A stretch of 64,000 bases of DNA from Paraglaciecola mesophila (GTDB taxonomy: Bacteria; Pseudomonadota; Gammaproteobacteria; Enterobacterales; Alteromonadaceae): assembly GCF_009906955.1 (NCBI RefSeq), contig NZ_CP047656.1, forward strand, positions 4,153,001 through 4,217,000, given 5' to 3'. Shown here piece after piece: positions 45,914-54,978 of this stretch. The position numbers and the translations under genes were made by a program. The notes below the pieces were generated by a model, which worked only from the letters and a program-made list of their open reading frames with translations, searched no databases and was not told the DNA's origin. How positions within the stretch are numbered: position 1 is the stretch's first letter; every line of letters starts with the position of its first letter.

Positions 45914-46813
45914 ATGGCATCACAAGCACAATTGGATATGCTAAAAAAAATAAAAAGTGATAATGGATTTATCGCGGCCCTTGACCAAAGTGGTGGCAGT
46001 ACGCCAAAAGCTTTGCGTTTATATGGTGTTGAAGAGACTGAATACACAAATGATGACGAGATGTTCACGCAAGTTCACTTAATGCGTACCCGTATTGTCA
46101 CAAGCCCTGCCTTTAATGGAAAGCGAGTTTTGGGCGCGATCTTATTTGAAAATACATTAGATCGTGAAATTGGCGGCAAATCATCTGCACACTTTCTATG
46201 GCAAGAAAAGAACGTGGTTCCTTTCTTAAAAGTAGACAAAGGTTTGCAAGATGAGGCTGATGGGGTTCAGCTAATGAAGCCTATCGCCGATTTAGAAAAC
46301 TTACTCGCCAAAGCCAATGCACAGGACGTATTTGGTACTAAAATGCGCTCAGTGGTTAAACTTGGCAACAAAGCCGGTATTGATGCTATCGTTGCCCAGC
46401 AGTTCGAAGTGGGTAAACAAATTTTAGCGGCAGGTTTGATGCCTATCATAGAGCCGGAAGTGGATATAAATAGCCCTGAAAAAGCACAAGCTGAAGCTTT
46501 GTTAAAAGCGGCTATTTTAACCCAACTTGCTGCTTTAGATGCTGAGCAAACTGTGATGCTGAAGCTGACGCTGCCAGAAGAAACAAACTTTTATCGAGAA
46601 TTAGTGGAACACCCTAAAGTGTTGAAAGTGGTAGCACTCTCAGGTGGTTACAATCGTCAGGAAGCAAATCGTCGTTTGTCAGAGAATAAAGGCATGATTG
46701 CTAGCTTCTCTCGCGCGCTAACAGAAGGCGTGAGTGCTAAGCAATCAGATGATGAGTTTAACGCTACGTTAGACGAAGCCATCGAAGGCATATATCAAGC
46801 TTCAGTAAGCTAA
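45914..46813 (+). CDS. fructose-bisphosphate aldolase, class I
   Basis: 299 residues from ATG 45914, preceded by AAGGAG; a GTG three codons earlier overlaps that ribosome site. It is the class I, Schiff-base type: FIAALDQSGGSTPKAL, MRTRI, a probable Schiff-base Lys in VMLKLTLPEETNFY, IEPEVDI and LSGGYNRQEAN. None of the zinc His motifs of class II enzymes is seen. Cleaves fructose 1,6-bisphosphate or makes it in gluconeogenesis. In E. coli the gene after pgk is the unrelated class II fbaA; here the class I type takes that place. Confidence 0.92.
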   Translation: MASQAQLDMLKKIKSDNGFIAALDQSGGSTPKALRLYGVEETEYTNDDEMFTQVHLMRTRIVTSPAFNGKRVLGAILFENTLDREIGGKSSAHFLWQEKNVVPFLKVDKGLQDEADGVQLMKPIADLENLLAKANAQDVFGTKMRSVVKLGNKAGIDAIVAQQFEVGKQILAAGLMPIIEPEVDINSPEKAQAEALLKAAILTQLAALDAEQTVMLKLTLPEETNFYRELVEHPKVLKVVALSGGYNRQEANRRLSENKGMIASFSRALTEGVSAKQSDDEFNATLDEAIEGIYQASVS

Positions 46814-46834
46814 TGATTGGCTAATTATTGTTAT

Positions 46835-46867
46835 AAAAACCAAGCTAACGCTTGGTTTTTTTGTTTT
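46835..46867 (+). terminator. rho-independent terminator of the epd-pgk-fba run
   Basis: 11-bp stem AAAAACCAAGC / GCTTGGTTTTT with loop TAAC and a T-rich tail. Confidence 0.9.
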
Positions 46868-47003
46868 TGTGCTAGCGACCTGCACTATACCTTTGCCTAG
46901 TAGATTTACCTAAAGGACTTGGTAATATAATGTTAGAGTTAATTCAGTACTTTACGCATAAATTCATATTTATCAAAAAGTTAATCAAATGTGCGGAGAT
47001 ACT

Positions 47004-47342
47004 ATGCCAGTCACTTTGCCCTTGCCATTATACAAAAAATTAGCGGTGACTTTTAGAGTTGAACCCGGTTGCTTGGGGCCCGATGGAAGCGAGCATATTG
47101 AAGGTTTTTGCCAGTTTGCTAAACACCAAGTTTCTTCGTTGCATAGCGATTTTGTACGTTGGCGTATTGTTCCCCGTTATGACAAAAGCCTGCCGGAAAC
47201 AGAATATAAAACCAACAATAAACGCCTGGATCACACTAAAGCGCGACAATATTTAAGTGCGTTAGAGCAAGAACTTGATGCATTTGAAGCGCATTTTCAC
47301 GAAAAAGTCGCTGACCTGATTGATCAGTATTTAGGACGTTAG
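47004..47342 (+). CDS. small conserved hypothetical protein
   Basis: 112 residues from ATG 47004, with GGAG at 5-base spacing; another ATG in frame at 46989 lacks it. No signal peptide. Features: a beta-like N-terminal half with YKKLAVTFRVEPGCLGPDG, and a helical acidic C-terminal half (LSALEQELDAFEAHFHEKVADLIDQYL). No family recognised. Its last four bases overlap the end of the convergent HD-domain gene. Confidence 0.7.
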   Translation: MPVTLPLPLYKKLAVTFRVEPGCLGPDGSEHIEGFCQFAKHQVSSLHSDFVRWRIVPRYDKSLPETEYKTNNKRLDHTKARQYLSALEQELDAFEAHFHEKVADLIDQYLGR

Positions 47343-47932
47343 TCGTCTACTAGCCAGGCATTATTCACCGCTATATCCACTTGCTCGATAACGTAATCCC
47401 AAAGCTTTGGGGCGATGGTTTGCAAATATGTATTTCGTTTTAGCACTTGGCTTTTCTTAACCTTGTTTGTTTTCCAACTGCCCCCGTGATTACTCATGTT
47501 TTGCAGCACCGGTAACACCCTATCCATTGCTTTAGCGAACTGGGCATCTGCTGACTGCGCTTGCTCAAACTCAAGCCAAAGACTCAGCATGTCTTGACCT
47601 GACTGTTCGGGTAGTAAACCAAAAATACGATTGGCTGCGTCTAATTCTTTTTGCTCTTGTGCTTGATGATCGTGCTCTTCAGCAAAGGCAAATAAATCAC
47701 CGGCATCAATTTCCACGATATCGTGAATAAGCAGCATTTTTGTCACGCGTAATATATCTACAGGCTCACTAGCGTAATCAGCCATGACTTGGGCTAACAA
47801 GGCGATGTGCCAGCTGTGTTCTGCGCTGTTTTCATGTCGATTATTATCTGCTTGAACTACTGTTTTACGGTACACCGCTTTTAGTTTGTCTATTTCAAGC
47901 ATGAAGGTTATTTGGGCGGTAAGAGGATGCAT
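47339..47932 (-). CDS. HD domain hydrolase (YfbR/HDDC2-like nucleotidase)
   Basis: 197 residues. Metal ligands of the HD fold are in place: ENSAEHSWHIALLA, LLIHDIVEIDAGD and AKAMDRVLPVLQN. It most resembles HDDC2/YfbR-type 5'-deoxynucleotidases, soluble and cytoplasmic. The exact substrate cannot be set from sequence. Overlaps the convergent hypothetical gene by 4 bases at the stop codons. 62 bp from the DUF4282 gene upstream. Confidence 0.82.
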   Translation of the reverse strand: MHPLTAQITFMLEIDKLKAVYRKTVVQADNNRHENSAEHSWHIALLAQVMADYASEPVDILRVTKMLLIHDIVEIDAGDLFAFAEEHDHQAQEQKELDAANRIFGLLPEQSGQDMLSLWLEFEQAQSADAQFAKAMDRVLPVLQNMSNHGGSWKTNKVKKSQVLKRNTYLQTIAPKLWDYVIEQVDIAVNNAWLVDD

Positions 47933-47994
47933 GTTTTACGGGGTCCTAGCAGCAAAAAGAGGCAGTTGCCGACTGGCAACCACCATTAAGCGTA

Positions 47995-48255
47995 TCAAAG
48001 CTCGCTGGTTTCGTTTCTGTCAGCGATTTTCTTCAAGTTTTCGTGAATTTTAAATAACACGATCAACAGTTCACACCATATTCGGGCCCCTATTACGCCA
48101 GCAATGAGTATACCCAAACCAGCAATAAAGCCACCACCGTATGAATTAAACATAGTCGTGACACCAGACACCACGGCAGCTATTAACATCAGCCAATATA
48201 CAAAAGTGATGATTTTTGGGGTGAGCATTGAATCGAAGAAGAAAAGATCCTTCAT
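47995..48255 (-). CDS. DUF4282 family membrane protein
   Basis: 86 residues. Two membrane helices about 14-36 and 44-66 joined by a Gly-rich turn (YGGGFIAGLG), then RIWCELLIVLFKIHENLKKI, the DUF4282 signature, and a charged C-terminus. Function of the family unknown. ATG 48255 has AAGGAAGG shortly before it. Probably transcribed with the HD gene. The 168 bp to ppx downstream of it on the right contain no gene. Confidence 0.8.
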   Translation of the reverse strand: MKDLFFFDSMLTPKIITFVYWLMLIAAVVSGVTTMFNSYGGGFIAGLGILIAGVIGARIWCELLIVLFKIHENLKKIADRNETSEL

Positions 48256-48423
48256 AAATACCTTCCTTGTTATTAAATATTAAAATGCAGTTAACGATCT
48301 TAAATACCATCTCGATATATACAAAATGGTAAGTCAACTATAAGATATTTTTATTAATTATTACAAGAGGTTATGCTCTATTTTTTAGCACTCGGTTGAG
48401 AAGCACAAACAGAAAAACAAGGC

Positions 48424-49953
48424 TTATTCATAGCGCAACTGTAGACCTAGCGCCTGAAGGTAGCGCTCTTCAGTGGCAAGGTCAGCACTAAAAATGGGTT
48501 TATTCTCAAGCCAACCTTCAGGAAATGTAAGACGAATACTCGCTGTTTTCACTTTTACTTCTATGGGAGGCAGTATGTCATCTTGGCGTTTAATATTTAA
48601 CAGTACGCCAAGACGTAAAATAGCAATTAATTTATGCACATGCTCCGTTGGATGCTGGGTGAAGTCAGCAATCTCATTTGGGCGAATTTTTTTACGATAA
48701 TAACGCACTAGCGTTGCCATTAACGTTTGTTGTTCTTGATTAAAGCCTGGAAGATCAATGTTTTGCAGTATGTACGCCGAATGACGTTGAGTACCATGAG
48801 TATTAATTTGCAATCCCACTTCGTGTAGTAATGCTGACCAACCTAGCATGCTCTTGAGCTCTTTTGAGGCAATATTCCAACTCTCTTTGCATTGCTGATA
48901 AATATCCATGGTCACGCTATGCACCCGCCTAGCTTGCTCAATATCTACATCGTAGCGTGTGGCCAAGCTTTCAGCTGAGCGCTGTCGTACATCTGGGTGG
49001 GTCAGTTGCGTTTCCATTTCGTATAAAACGCCTTCGCGCAGGGCCGCAGTGGAAAACATCATATGCTCGATGTTTAAACTTTTAAAAATCGCAATCAAAA
49101 TGGCTAATCCTGCAGCGAAAACAGGCTTTCTATCTTCACTCATTTGGCTGATATTGAGCTTATTTACTGTGCCTGCTTCGCAGCATATCTTCATTAAACG
49201 GGTAAGTTGCGAGAGGGTGACTTTACCTTCAGTGGATTTAACACTGTCATTTTGGGCAATTTGAATAATATTGCGGATCGTGCCTGAGGTACCGATACAA
49301 CTTTTCCAGCCAGCTCGAAGATAGGCTTTGTCAATCATCTCAAGTTCTTGCTGGGCGGCGGTTATAGCGCGCTCAAATGATTTGCTTTTTAGTTCATCGT
49401 TTTTAAAGAATTTCTTAGTGTAGCTTACACAGCCCATCTGTAAGCTACGCAGCATTTTGGGCTCGAAACCTTGCCCGATTATGAACTCGGTAGAGCCACC
49501 ACCAATATCGACCACCAAACGTTGGCCATTATCATGGTTGGTATGGGCGACACCCAAATAAATTAAGCGAGCTTCTTCCGCTCCCCCTATCACTTCAATG
49601 GGGTAGGGGAGAATGTTTCGTGCAGCTCGAATAAAGGCTTTGGCATTGCGCGCCTTGCGCAGTGTATAAGTGGCAACAATTCGCACGTTTTCAGGTGGGA
49701 AATCTTGCAAGCTTTCAGCGACCACGTTTAACGCATCTAAACCCCGTTGTTGGGCTTCATCATCAAGTTGATAGTCGCTATTTAAACCTTGAGCCAAACG
49801 TACTTTTTGTTTCACTCTATGCAATATTTGCACTGAGCCTGCTACGACTCTTGCTACCACTAAGTGGAAACTGTTAGAGCCAATATCTAATGCGGCAATT
49901 TTGTTGGTGTCTCTTACTTCCACACCATCAAATGGCGCATTATCATTGGGCAT
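48424..49953 (-). CDS. ppx: exopolyphosphatase (Ppx/GppA family)
   Basis: 509 residues. Actin-like ASKHA fold: phosphate-1 loop ALDIGSNSFHLVVARV, VVDIGGGSTEFIIG (phosphate-2), GTSGTIRN, then the C-terminal HD-like domain (LLHEVGLQIN) typical of the long Ppx/GppA enzymes. Cleaves terminal phosphate from polyphosphate (or pppGpp). Placed next to ppk and overlapping its stop by 11 bases, so the order is ppk-ppx in transcription. This is the usual Ppx context and makes Ppx more likely than GppA. Confidence 0.92.
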   Translation of the reverse strand: MPNDNAPFDGVEVRDTNKIAALDIGSNSFHLVVARVVAGSVQILHRVKQKVRLAQGLNSDYQLDDEAQQRGLDALNVVAESLQDFPPENVRIVATYTLRKARNAKAFIRAARNILPYPIEVIGGAEEARLIYLGVAHTNHDNGQRLVVDIGGGSTEFIIGQGFEPKMLRSLQMGCVSYTKKFFKNDELKSKSFERAITAAQQELEMIDKAYLRAGWKSCIGTSGTIRNIIQIAQNDSVKSTEGKVTLSQLTRLMKICCEAGTVNKLNISQMSEDRKPVFAAGLAILIAIFKSLNIEHMMFSTAALREGVLYEMETQLTHPDVRQRSAESLATRYDVDIEQARRVHSVTMDIYQQCKESWNIASKELKSMLGWSALLHEVGLQINTHGTQRHSAYILQNIDLPGFNQEQQTLMATLVRYYRKKIRPNEIADFTQHPTEHVHKLIAILRLGVLLNIKRQDDILPPIEVKVKTASIRLTFPEGWLENKPIFSADLATEERYLQALGLQLRYE

Positions 49954-52027
49954 CTTTCTTTTTTTCCTGCTGCTTTATGTATTCGTACGTTTCTAATTGA
50001 GAGCGTAACTTTTTACGATTACCCCGGCGCACATACTTATTGGATTGGTGCTGATCAATAATACGGGCTTTCAGTGTATCTTGAAATTGAATTTCAAGAA
50101 TATCTAGAATTTGCTTAATCAGTTTTGGCTCATAGATAGGGCAACCCACCTCAATTCTAAAGTCCATATTACGGGTCATCCAGTCCGCGGATGAAATAAA
50201 CACACGTTTGTCACCACCATTTTCAAATACCATGACTCTGGGGTGCTCTAAAAAGCGATCGACTATGCTAATGACAGAAATATTCTCACTTAATCCCTTC
50301 ACTCCGGGCACGAGCGAGCACATACCGCGAATGATCAAGCGCACTTTTACGCCAGCTTGACTGGCTTTGTACAAATCATCAATTAACAGTTGGTCATCCA
50401 AGTTATTCAATTTTAGCGTAATTCCAGCGCTCAATCCTTCTTTGACGTTTTGTATTTCTTGCCTAATCAATAGTTGAATTTTAGTACGTGCGTTAATCGG
50501 AGATATTTGTAAATGCTGGAATTTTTGGCGACGATAAGGCTGTTGAATAAAGTTAAAAACGTTTTCGGCTTCTAAGGCGAGCTCTTGATTACGGGTAAAT
50601 AAACTGAAATCGGTATAAATCTTAGCGGTTTTTTCGTTGAAGTTGCCTGTACCGAAGTGAGCGTAATGGATCAGCTCTCCTTTTTCTTCGCGGCTGACTA
50701 AGCATAATTTGCTGTGGATTTTTAGCGCGTGCATACCAAACACGACTTTAATGCCGGCATCGGTCATGGTTTTAGACCAGCTAATGTTCGCTTCTTCGTC
50801 AAAGCGCGCCCTTAACTCAACGACTACAGTGACTTTCTTACCGTTATCGACGGCATCAATCAGGGAATCGATAATGCGTGAATTCTTCGCTACGCGATAT
50901 ATATTCAACTTGATTTGCTTAACTTTAGGATCAAACGCGGCTTGGCGTACAAACTCAGTAACGTGTAAAAAGCGGTGATAGGGATAATATAGCAGAATGT
51001 CTTTTTCGCTGATTGCGTCGAATACTGTGTTGTGAGCCGCAAAATCATTTGAGGTGATAGCAGGTAATTTGGGGTTTTCTAAATAGTCACGCCCTACATT
51101 GGGAAAACCAATAAAATCCTTAAAGTTCCGGTAAGTACCACCTGCAATTAAGCTGTCGTAGGACGATATTTTTAAGCGTTTTTTCAAGTTACGCACCATG
51201 TCGCTTGGCATTTGCTCGTCATAAACCACGCGGACGGGCTCAGCGATTAACCTTTGCTTCATGCTTTCTGACATTTTGTCGACGTAACTTTCATCTATTT
51301 CGTCGTTAATCGAATATTCAGAGTCGCGGGTCATCTTAAAGGAGTAGGCTTCACCTGATTCAAAGTCCACGAAGCCTTTAAAGATACTCTCAAGGTTATG
51401 GCGAATGATGTCGTCCAGTAAGATAATGTATTTTTTCTTACGGCTATTTTCCGGAGGAATGACCACAAAACGCGACAGTGATTTAGTCGGTACCTCGATG
51501 GTTGCATATTGGGTATTTTTGCCACTGTTGTTGATGGCAACATAAAGGTAAGTTGCAGAGTCATTTAAACGGGATACGAGGTTAACTTTGCTATGCAATA
51601 AAATTGGCGCGATATGACGCAGAATTTTATTTTTAAAGTAGTTCTTTAACCAAGTGGTTTGATATTCCGATAGTTTTTCATCTTCCAGCAAAAAGATATT
51701 GTAGCGGGCTAAACGTGCGACAACATCTTCACGAACGCGTTCGAAATCTTCTGTCATGCCAACGACTTTTTCTTGGATTTGCTCCATGAGCAGCTTGGTT
51801 TTATCTGCTTTTTCTATTTCGCCTTCATCTAGGTGGATGTAAATTTTGCGTTTAACATCCGCTACTCGCACACGGTAAAACTCATCCATATTGCTAGAGT
51901 AAATACCGAGGAAACGGATCCGCTCAACAATAGGGTTTTTGCGATCGGCTGCTTCTTGAAGTACGCGCTGATTGAAGGAAAGCCAGCTGATTTCACGAGA
52001 AAAATAGATATTAGGTTGAGCAGTCAT
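49943..52027 (-). CDS. ppk: polyphosphate kinase 1
   Basis: 694 residues. Polymerises the gamma phosphate of ATP into polyphosphate. N-terminal REISWLSFNQRVLQEAAD, a PLD-like core with the phospho-His candidate in MHALKIHSKLCLV, HYAHFGTGNFNEKTAKIYTDFSLF and the second active His in DRFLEHPRVMVFENGG. Full length. A Pho-box pair lies 53-70 bp upstream of the start, so the operon ppk-ppx is probably induced by phosphate limitation through PhoB. Confidence 0.96.
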   Translation of the reverse strand: MTAQPNIYFSREISWLSFNQRVLQEAADRKNPIVERIRFLGIYSSNMDEFYRVRVADVKRKIYIHLDEGEIEKADKTKLLMEQIQEKVVGMTEDFERVREDVVARLARYNIFLLEDEKLSEYQTTWLKNYFKNKILRHIAPILLHSKVNLVSRLNDSATYLYVAINNSGKNTQYATIEVPTKSLSRFVVIPPENSRKKKYIILLDDIIRHNLESIFKGFVDFESGEAYSFKMTRDSEYSINDEIDESYVDKMSESMKQRLIAEPVRVVYDEQMPSDMVRNLKKRLKISSYDSLIAGGTYRNFKDFIGFPNVGRDYLENPKLPAITSNDFAAHNTVFDAISEKDILLYYPYHRFLHVTEFVRQAAFDPKVKQIKLNIYRVAKNSRIIDSLIDAVDNGKKVTVVVELRARFDEEANISWSKTMTDAGIKVVFGMHALKIHSKLCLVSREEKGELIHYAHFGTGNFNEKTAKIYTDFSLFTRNQELALEAENVFNFIQQPYRRQKFQHLQISPINARTKIQLLIRQEIQNVKEGLSAGITLKLNNLDDQLLIDDLYKASQAGVKVRLIIRGMCSLVPGVKGLSENISVISIVDRFLEHPRVMVFENGGDKRVFISSADWMTRNMDFRIEVGCPIYEPKLIKQILDILEIQFQDTLKARIIDQHQSNKYVRRGNRKKLRSQLETYEYIKQQEKKKDAQ

Positions 52028-52060
52028 TGGATCTTAATGTCAAATAAGAAAAATTTGTGC

Positions 52061-52097
52061 GATATAGTGTCAACTGTGTATGACGAATTTATGACAG
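52061..52097 (-). promoter_or_regulatory. Pho box of ppk-ppx
   Basis: On the minus strand CTGTCAT (52097-52091), spacer AAAT, then TCGTCAT (52086-52080, 5/7 to the unit). The 11-bp period is correct. A -10-like TATATC (52066-52061) lies 13 bases after the second unit, or CTATAT 11 to 12 bases after it. Fits a PhoB-activated promoter. Confidence 0.7.
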
Positions 52098-52136
52098 CTA
52101 TATCTCAGTCTCGTACACTCTTGTCTTTGATAATAC

Positions 52137-52160
52137 GGGCTTTACCTAAAAGCAAAGCCC
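52137..52160. terminator. stem-loop after gcvR
   Basis: GGGCTTT / AAAGCCC with a 10-base loop, between the gcvR stop and the ppk promoter. No T run follows on the minus strand, so it is only a possible terminator. Confidence 0.35.
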
Positions 52161-52169
52161 TAGACAAAG

Positions 52170-52682
52170 TTAGACTTTGCCCGTTGAACTAATATCAACG
52201 ACTAAGTCATTTGCAATGGATTCTAATTCATCACTTAGCTCATCTAAATCAAAGCCTTTTTCGATTGCCACTAAGGCTTTGGCTTTAAACAATAACCCTC
52301 CCCAATTAGGGGCGCTATCGCAGGTAGAGTCAAACTTGATTATGTTTAGATTAAACCGGTTTAAAATTGCAGTGAGTTCCTGCACGATACCGGGTTTATC
52401 GTTGCCCATGATATCGATTTGCACACTGTGGGTTTGAGGAGGAAGGTTATTGTCACCTTCGACCAAGTTGATTGATAAATCTGGGTGAGTAGAAAATTGC
52501 TCAATTAAAGAGGCTTGTTTTTCTTCAGGTAATTGAATTTCAACAAAGCCTGCAAAGTGACCTGCCATATATGACAAGTTACTGCCTAGCCAATTTCCGC
52601 CCAATTTGAACACGGATTGAGCAAGTGAATCGACTAAGCCGCGCTTGTCTTTGCCAACAAGTGTAAAAATCAATGATTTCAT
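52170..52682 (-). CDS. gcvR: ACT-domain regulator, GcvR-like
   Basis: 170 residues from ATG 52682; the longer frame to 52778 has no ribosome site, whereas GAGG precedes this ATG. Two ACT domains: about 1-75 (SLIFTLVGKDKRGLVDSLAQSV) and about 88-165 (DIMGNDKPGIVQELTAILNRFNLNI). The pattern is that of GcvR, the glycine-cleavage repressor that works by binding GcvA rather than DNA. Slightly shorter than E. coli GcvR (190). Single gene, divergent from the DUF47-pit pair. Confidence 0.8.
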   Translation of the reverse strand: MKSLIFTLVGKDKRGLVDSLAQSVFKLGGNWLGSNLSYMAGHFAGFVEIQLPEEKQASLIEQFSTHPDLSINLVEGDNNLPPQTHSVQIDIMGNDKPGIVQELTAILNRFNLNIIKFDSTCDSAPNWGGLLFKAKALVAIEKGFDLDELSDELESIANDLVVDISSTGKV

Positions 52683-52992
52683 ATTAATGAACCTCGCGTT
52701 AAAGTGATGCTCTGAGTATTGATAATTAGCATAGCGTACAATCAGGGTGAATGTTTGTAATTTTTCCTTAATAATCAATTGATAGAATAAACTAAACCTC
52801 CTATTTTTACCCCCATTATTCAGGGGGATTGTGACAGTTTATAGTATTGGCAATTGAGCGCTATTATTACCATGTGTTGTAAAACTGATACGAAAAGCAC
52901 GTCACTGTCATGTTACTGTCATTTTTCTTCAGGTATCATGCGCGACGATTAAATTCGAATTGTAGTATTTAAACCATAGAGATACTTAACGT
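52683..52992. other. divergent control region gcvR / DUF47-pit
   Basis: 310 bases. Contains the Pho box and -10 of the pit operon at 52905-52939 and a short CCCCC / GGGGG hairpin near 52810-52827 on the gcvR side. No gene. Confidence 0.7.
52905..52939 (+). promoter_or_regulatory. Pho box and -10 of the DUF47-pit operon
   Basis: Perfect pair CTGTCAT (52905-52911), spacer GTTA, CTGTCAT (52916-52922). After 11 bases comes TATCAT (52934-52939), a -10 at the canonical PhoB spacing. 53 bp of leader lie before the start codon. The best Pho box of the window. Confidence 0.88.
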
Positions 52993-53670
52993 ATGCCAAC
53001 AAACACATTTCTTGGGGTTTTCGCAAAATCTCCCCTAAAGCCACTTGAAGATCATATTAAGGTGGTGAATAAATGTAGCCAAGGGCTGCTTCCATTTTTT
53101 AATTCTGTTTTCGCAGGTGATTGGGAAAAAGCAGCTCTATTTCAGAAAGAAATTTCTAATCTAGAGAAGCAAGCCGATACGCTTAAGCGAGACCTTCGAA
53201 TTAGTCTGCCTCGTGGTATTTTTATGCCGATTCAGCGACAAGATGTCCTTGAGTTGTTAACCCAGCAAGACAAAATTGCGAATAAAGCTAAGGACATTTC
53301 TGGTCGCGTTTTAGGTCGTCATATGGATATTCCAGTGGTCATGCGTGAAAGTTTTATGGCGTATTTGGAACGCTGCCTCGATGCAACCAAACAAGCTAAG
53401 CGCGTGATAAACGAGCTTGACGATTTACTTGAGACTGGGTTTCGCGGTCGCGAAGTACGTCTAGTCGAAGATATGATCGTCGATTTAGATAAAATTGAAG
53501 ATGACACTGACGTAATGCAAGTTGCTGTACGCAGAGAGTTATTAGATTTAGAGTCACAGCTCAACCCTGTCGATGTCATGTTTTTGTATAGCATTATTGA
53601 ATGGGTTGGGGAGTTGGCTGATATTTCAGAGCGAGTTGGCTCAAGACTCGAACTCATGTTGGCCAATTAA
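52993..53670 (+). CDS. DUF47/TIGR00153 PhoU-like protein
   Basis: 225 residues, all helical, PhoU-like fold: FAKSPLKPLEDHIKVVNKCSQGLLPFF, then LEKQADTLKRDLRISLPRGIFMPIQRQDVL and a late DIEW-like SIIEWVGELADISERVGSRLELML. The protein partners with Pit-type phosphate transporters and probably tunes them. 12 bp upstream of pit, one operon behind a perfect Pho box. ATG 52993, leader without a strong Shine-Dalgarno sequence. Confidence 0.9.
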   Translation: MPTNTFLGVFAKSPLKPLEDHIKVVNKCSQGLLPFFNSVFAGDWEKAALFQKEISNLEKQADTLKRDLRISLPRGIFMPIQRQDVLELLTQQDKIANKAKDISGRVLGRHMDIPVVMRESFMAYLERCLDATKQAKRVINELDDLLETGFRGREVRLVEDMIVDLDKIEDDTDVMQVAVRRELLDLESQLNPVDVMFLYSIIEWVGELADISERVGSRLELMLAN

Positions 53671-53682
53671 GAGAAAGCATTA

Positions 53683-54951
53683 ATGGATATTTTACAAACA
53701 TACGGCTTCACACTTATTGTGGTAGCCGCTTTAGTCGGTTTCCTCATGGCATGGGGTATTGGTGCAAATGATGTAGCCAATGCGATGGGGACATCTGTTG
53801 GATCCAAGGCACTGACCATTAAGCAAGCGATATTAATCGCGATGGTATTTGAATTTGCCGGCGCTTACTTAGCGGGCGGCGAAGTAACGTCAACTATCCG
53901 CAAAGGAATTTTAGATTCTTCTTACTTTATAGAGAGCCCAGAGTTACTAGTATACGGGATGATTTCGGCGCTACTGGCTGCTGGTATTTGGCTGGGATTT
54001 GCATCTTATTTAGGCTGGCCCGTGTCGACTACCCATTCAATTGTAGGCGCGTTAGTCGGGTTTGCTGCGGTTGGCGTCAGTTCTGATGCTGTGGCGTGGA
54101 GCGCAGTGGGTGGCATTGTTGGAAGTTGGGTCATTACTCCCGCGATATCAGGTTTTATTGCATTTTTGATATTCCAGAGTGCGCAAAAACTGATATTTGA
54201 TACCGACAAGCCGTTTGATAATGCAAAACGCTACGTCCCATTTTATATGGGGTTAGCCGGTTTTGTTATGTCGCTTGTAACGATTAAAAAAGGCCTTAAG
54301 CATGTAGGATTGCATATTGAACCTGCAGATGGTTATTACATTGCTATCGCCATTGCTATTCTGGTCGGACTCATAGGTAAGTATGCGATAAGTCGGGTGC
54401 ATTATGATGCCAAAGCCGACAAACGTACCCATTTTGCTAATGTTGAGAAAATTTTCGCTATTTTGATGATTGTCACCGCATGTTGTATGGCATTTGCCCA
54501 TGGTTCAAACGACGTCGCTAATGCAATTGGGCCTCTGGCTGCTGTGGTGAGCATTATCAATAGTGATGGTGAAATTAGCAGTAAAGCGGGATTAGTGTGG
54601 TGGATTCTACCCTTGGGTGGCCTAGGCATCGTGGCGGGATTGGCCTTATTTGGTCACCGCGTAATTGCTACCATAGGTAACGGCATTACTCATCTTACAC
54701 CAAGCCGTGGTTTTGCCGCTGAACTCGCTGCTGCTTGTACTGTGGTATTGGCTTCTGGCACTGGTTTACCGATTTCTACTACGCAAACCTTGGTGGGTGC
54801 TGTATTAGGTGTGGGTATGGCACGAGGTATTGCGGCAATCAATCTTGGAGTGGTACGGAATATTGTTGTCTCTTGGGTGGTTACGCTACCTGCTGGTGCA
54901 GGTTTGTCGATACTGTTCTTCTTTGTGCTAAAAGGTATTTTTGCTCCTTAA
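53683..54951 (+). CDS. pit: inorganic phosphate transporter, Pit family
   Basis: 422 residues and about ten to eleven helices. Two PHO4 signatures in inverted order: GANDVANAMGTSVGSKALT near residue 27 and GSNDVANAIGPLAAVV near 275. WPVSTTHSIVGALVG and GLPISTTQTLVGAVLG are the paired re-entrant loops. Imports metal-phosphate driven by protons. E. coli pitA and pitB are not standard Pho targets of this kind, but here the pair sits behind a Pho box. Ended by a hairpin with a T tract. Confidence 0.95.
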   Translation: MDILQTYGFTLIVVAALVGFLMAWGIGANDVANAMGTSVGSKALTIKQAILIAMVFEFAGAYLAGGEVTSTIRKGILDSSYFIESPELLVYGMISALLAAGIWLGFASYLGWPVSTTHSIVGALVGFAAVGVSSDAVAWSAVGGIVGSWVITPAISGFIAFLIFQSAQKLIFDTDKPFDNAKRYVPFYMGLAGFVMSLVTIKKGLKHVGLHIEPADGYYIAIAIAILVGLIGKYAISRVHYDAKADKRTHFANVEKIFAILMIVTACCMAFAHGSNDVANAIGPLAAVVSIINSDGEISSKAGLVWWILPLGGLGIVAGLALFGHRVIATIGNGITHLTPSRGFAAELAAACTVVLASGTGLPISTTQTLVGAVLGVGMARGIAAINLGVVRNIVVSWVVTLPAGAGLSILFFFVLKGIFAP

Positions 54952-54978
54952 GGCAAAATGTTGGTGAGTCACCACCTC

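Noticed and set aside
49662..50978. Short plus-strand frames within ppk and ppx
   Set aside because: No ribosome sites, no family features, and fully covered by well-supported genes on the other strand.
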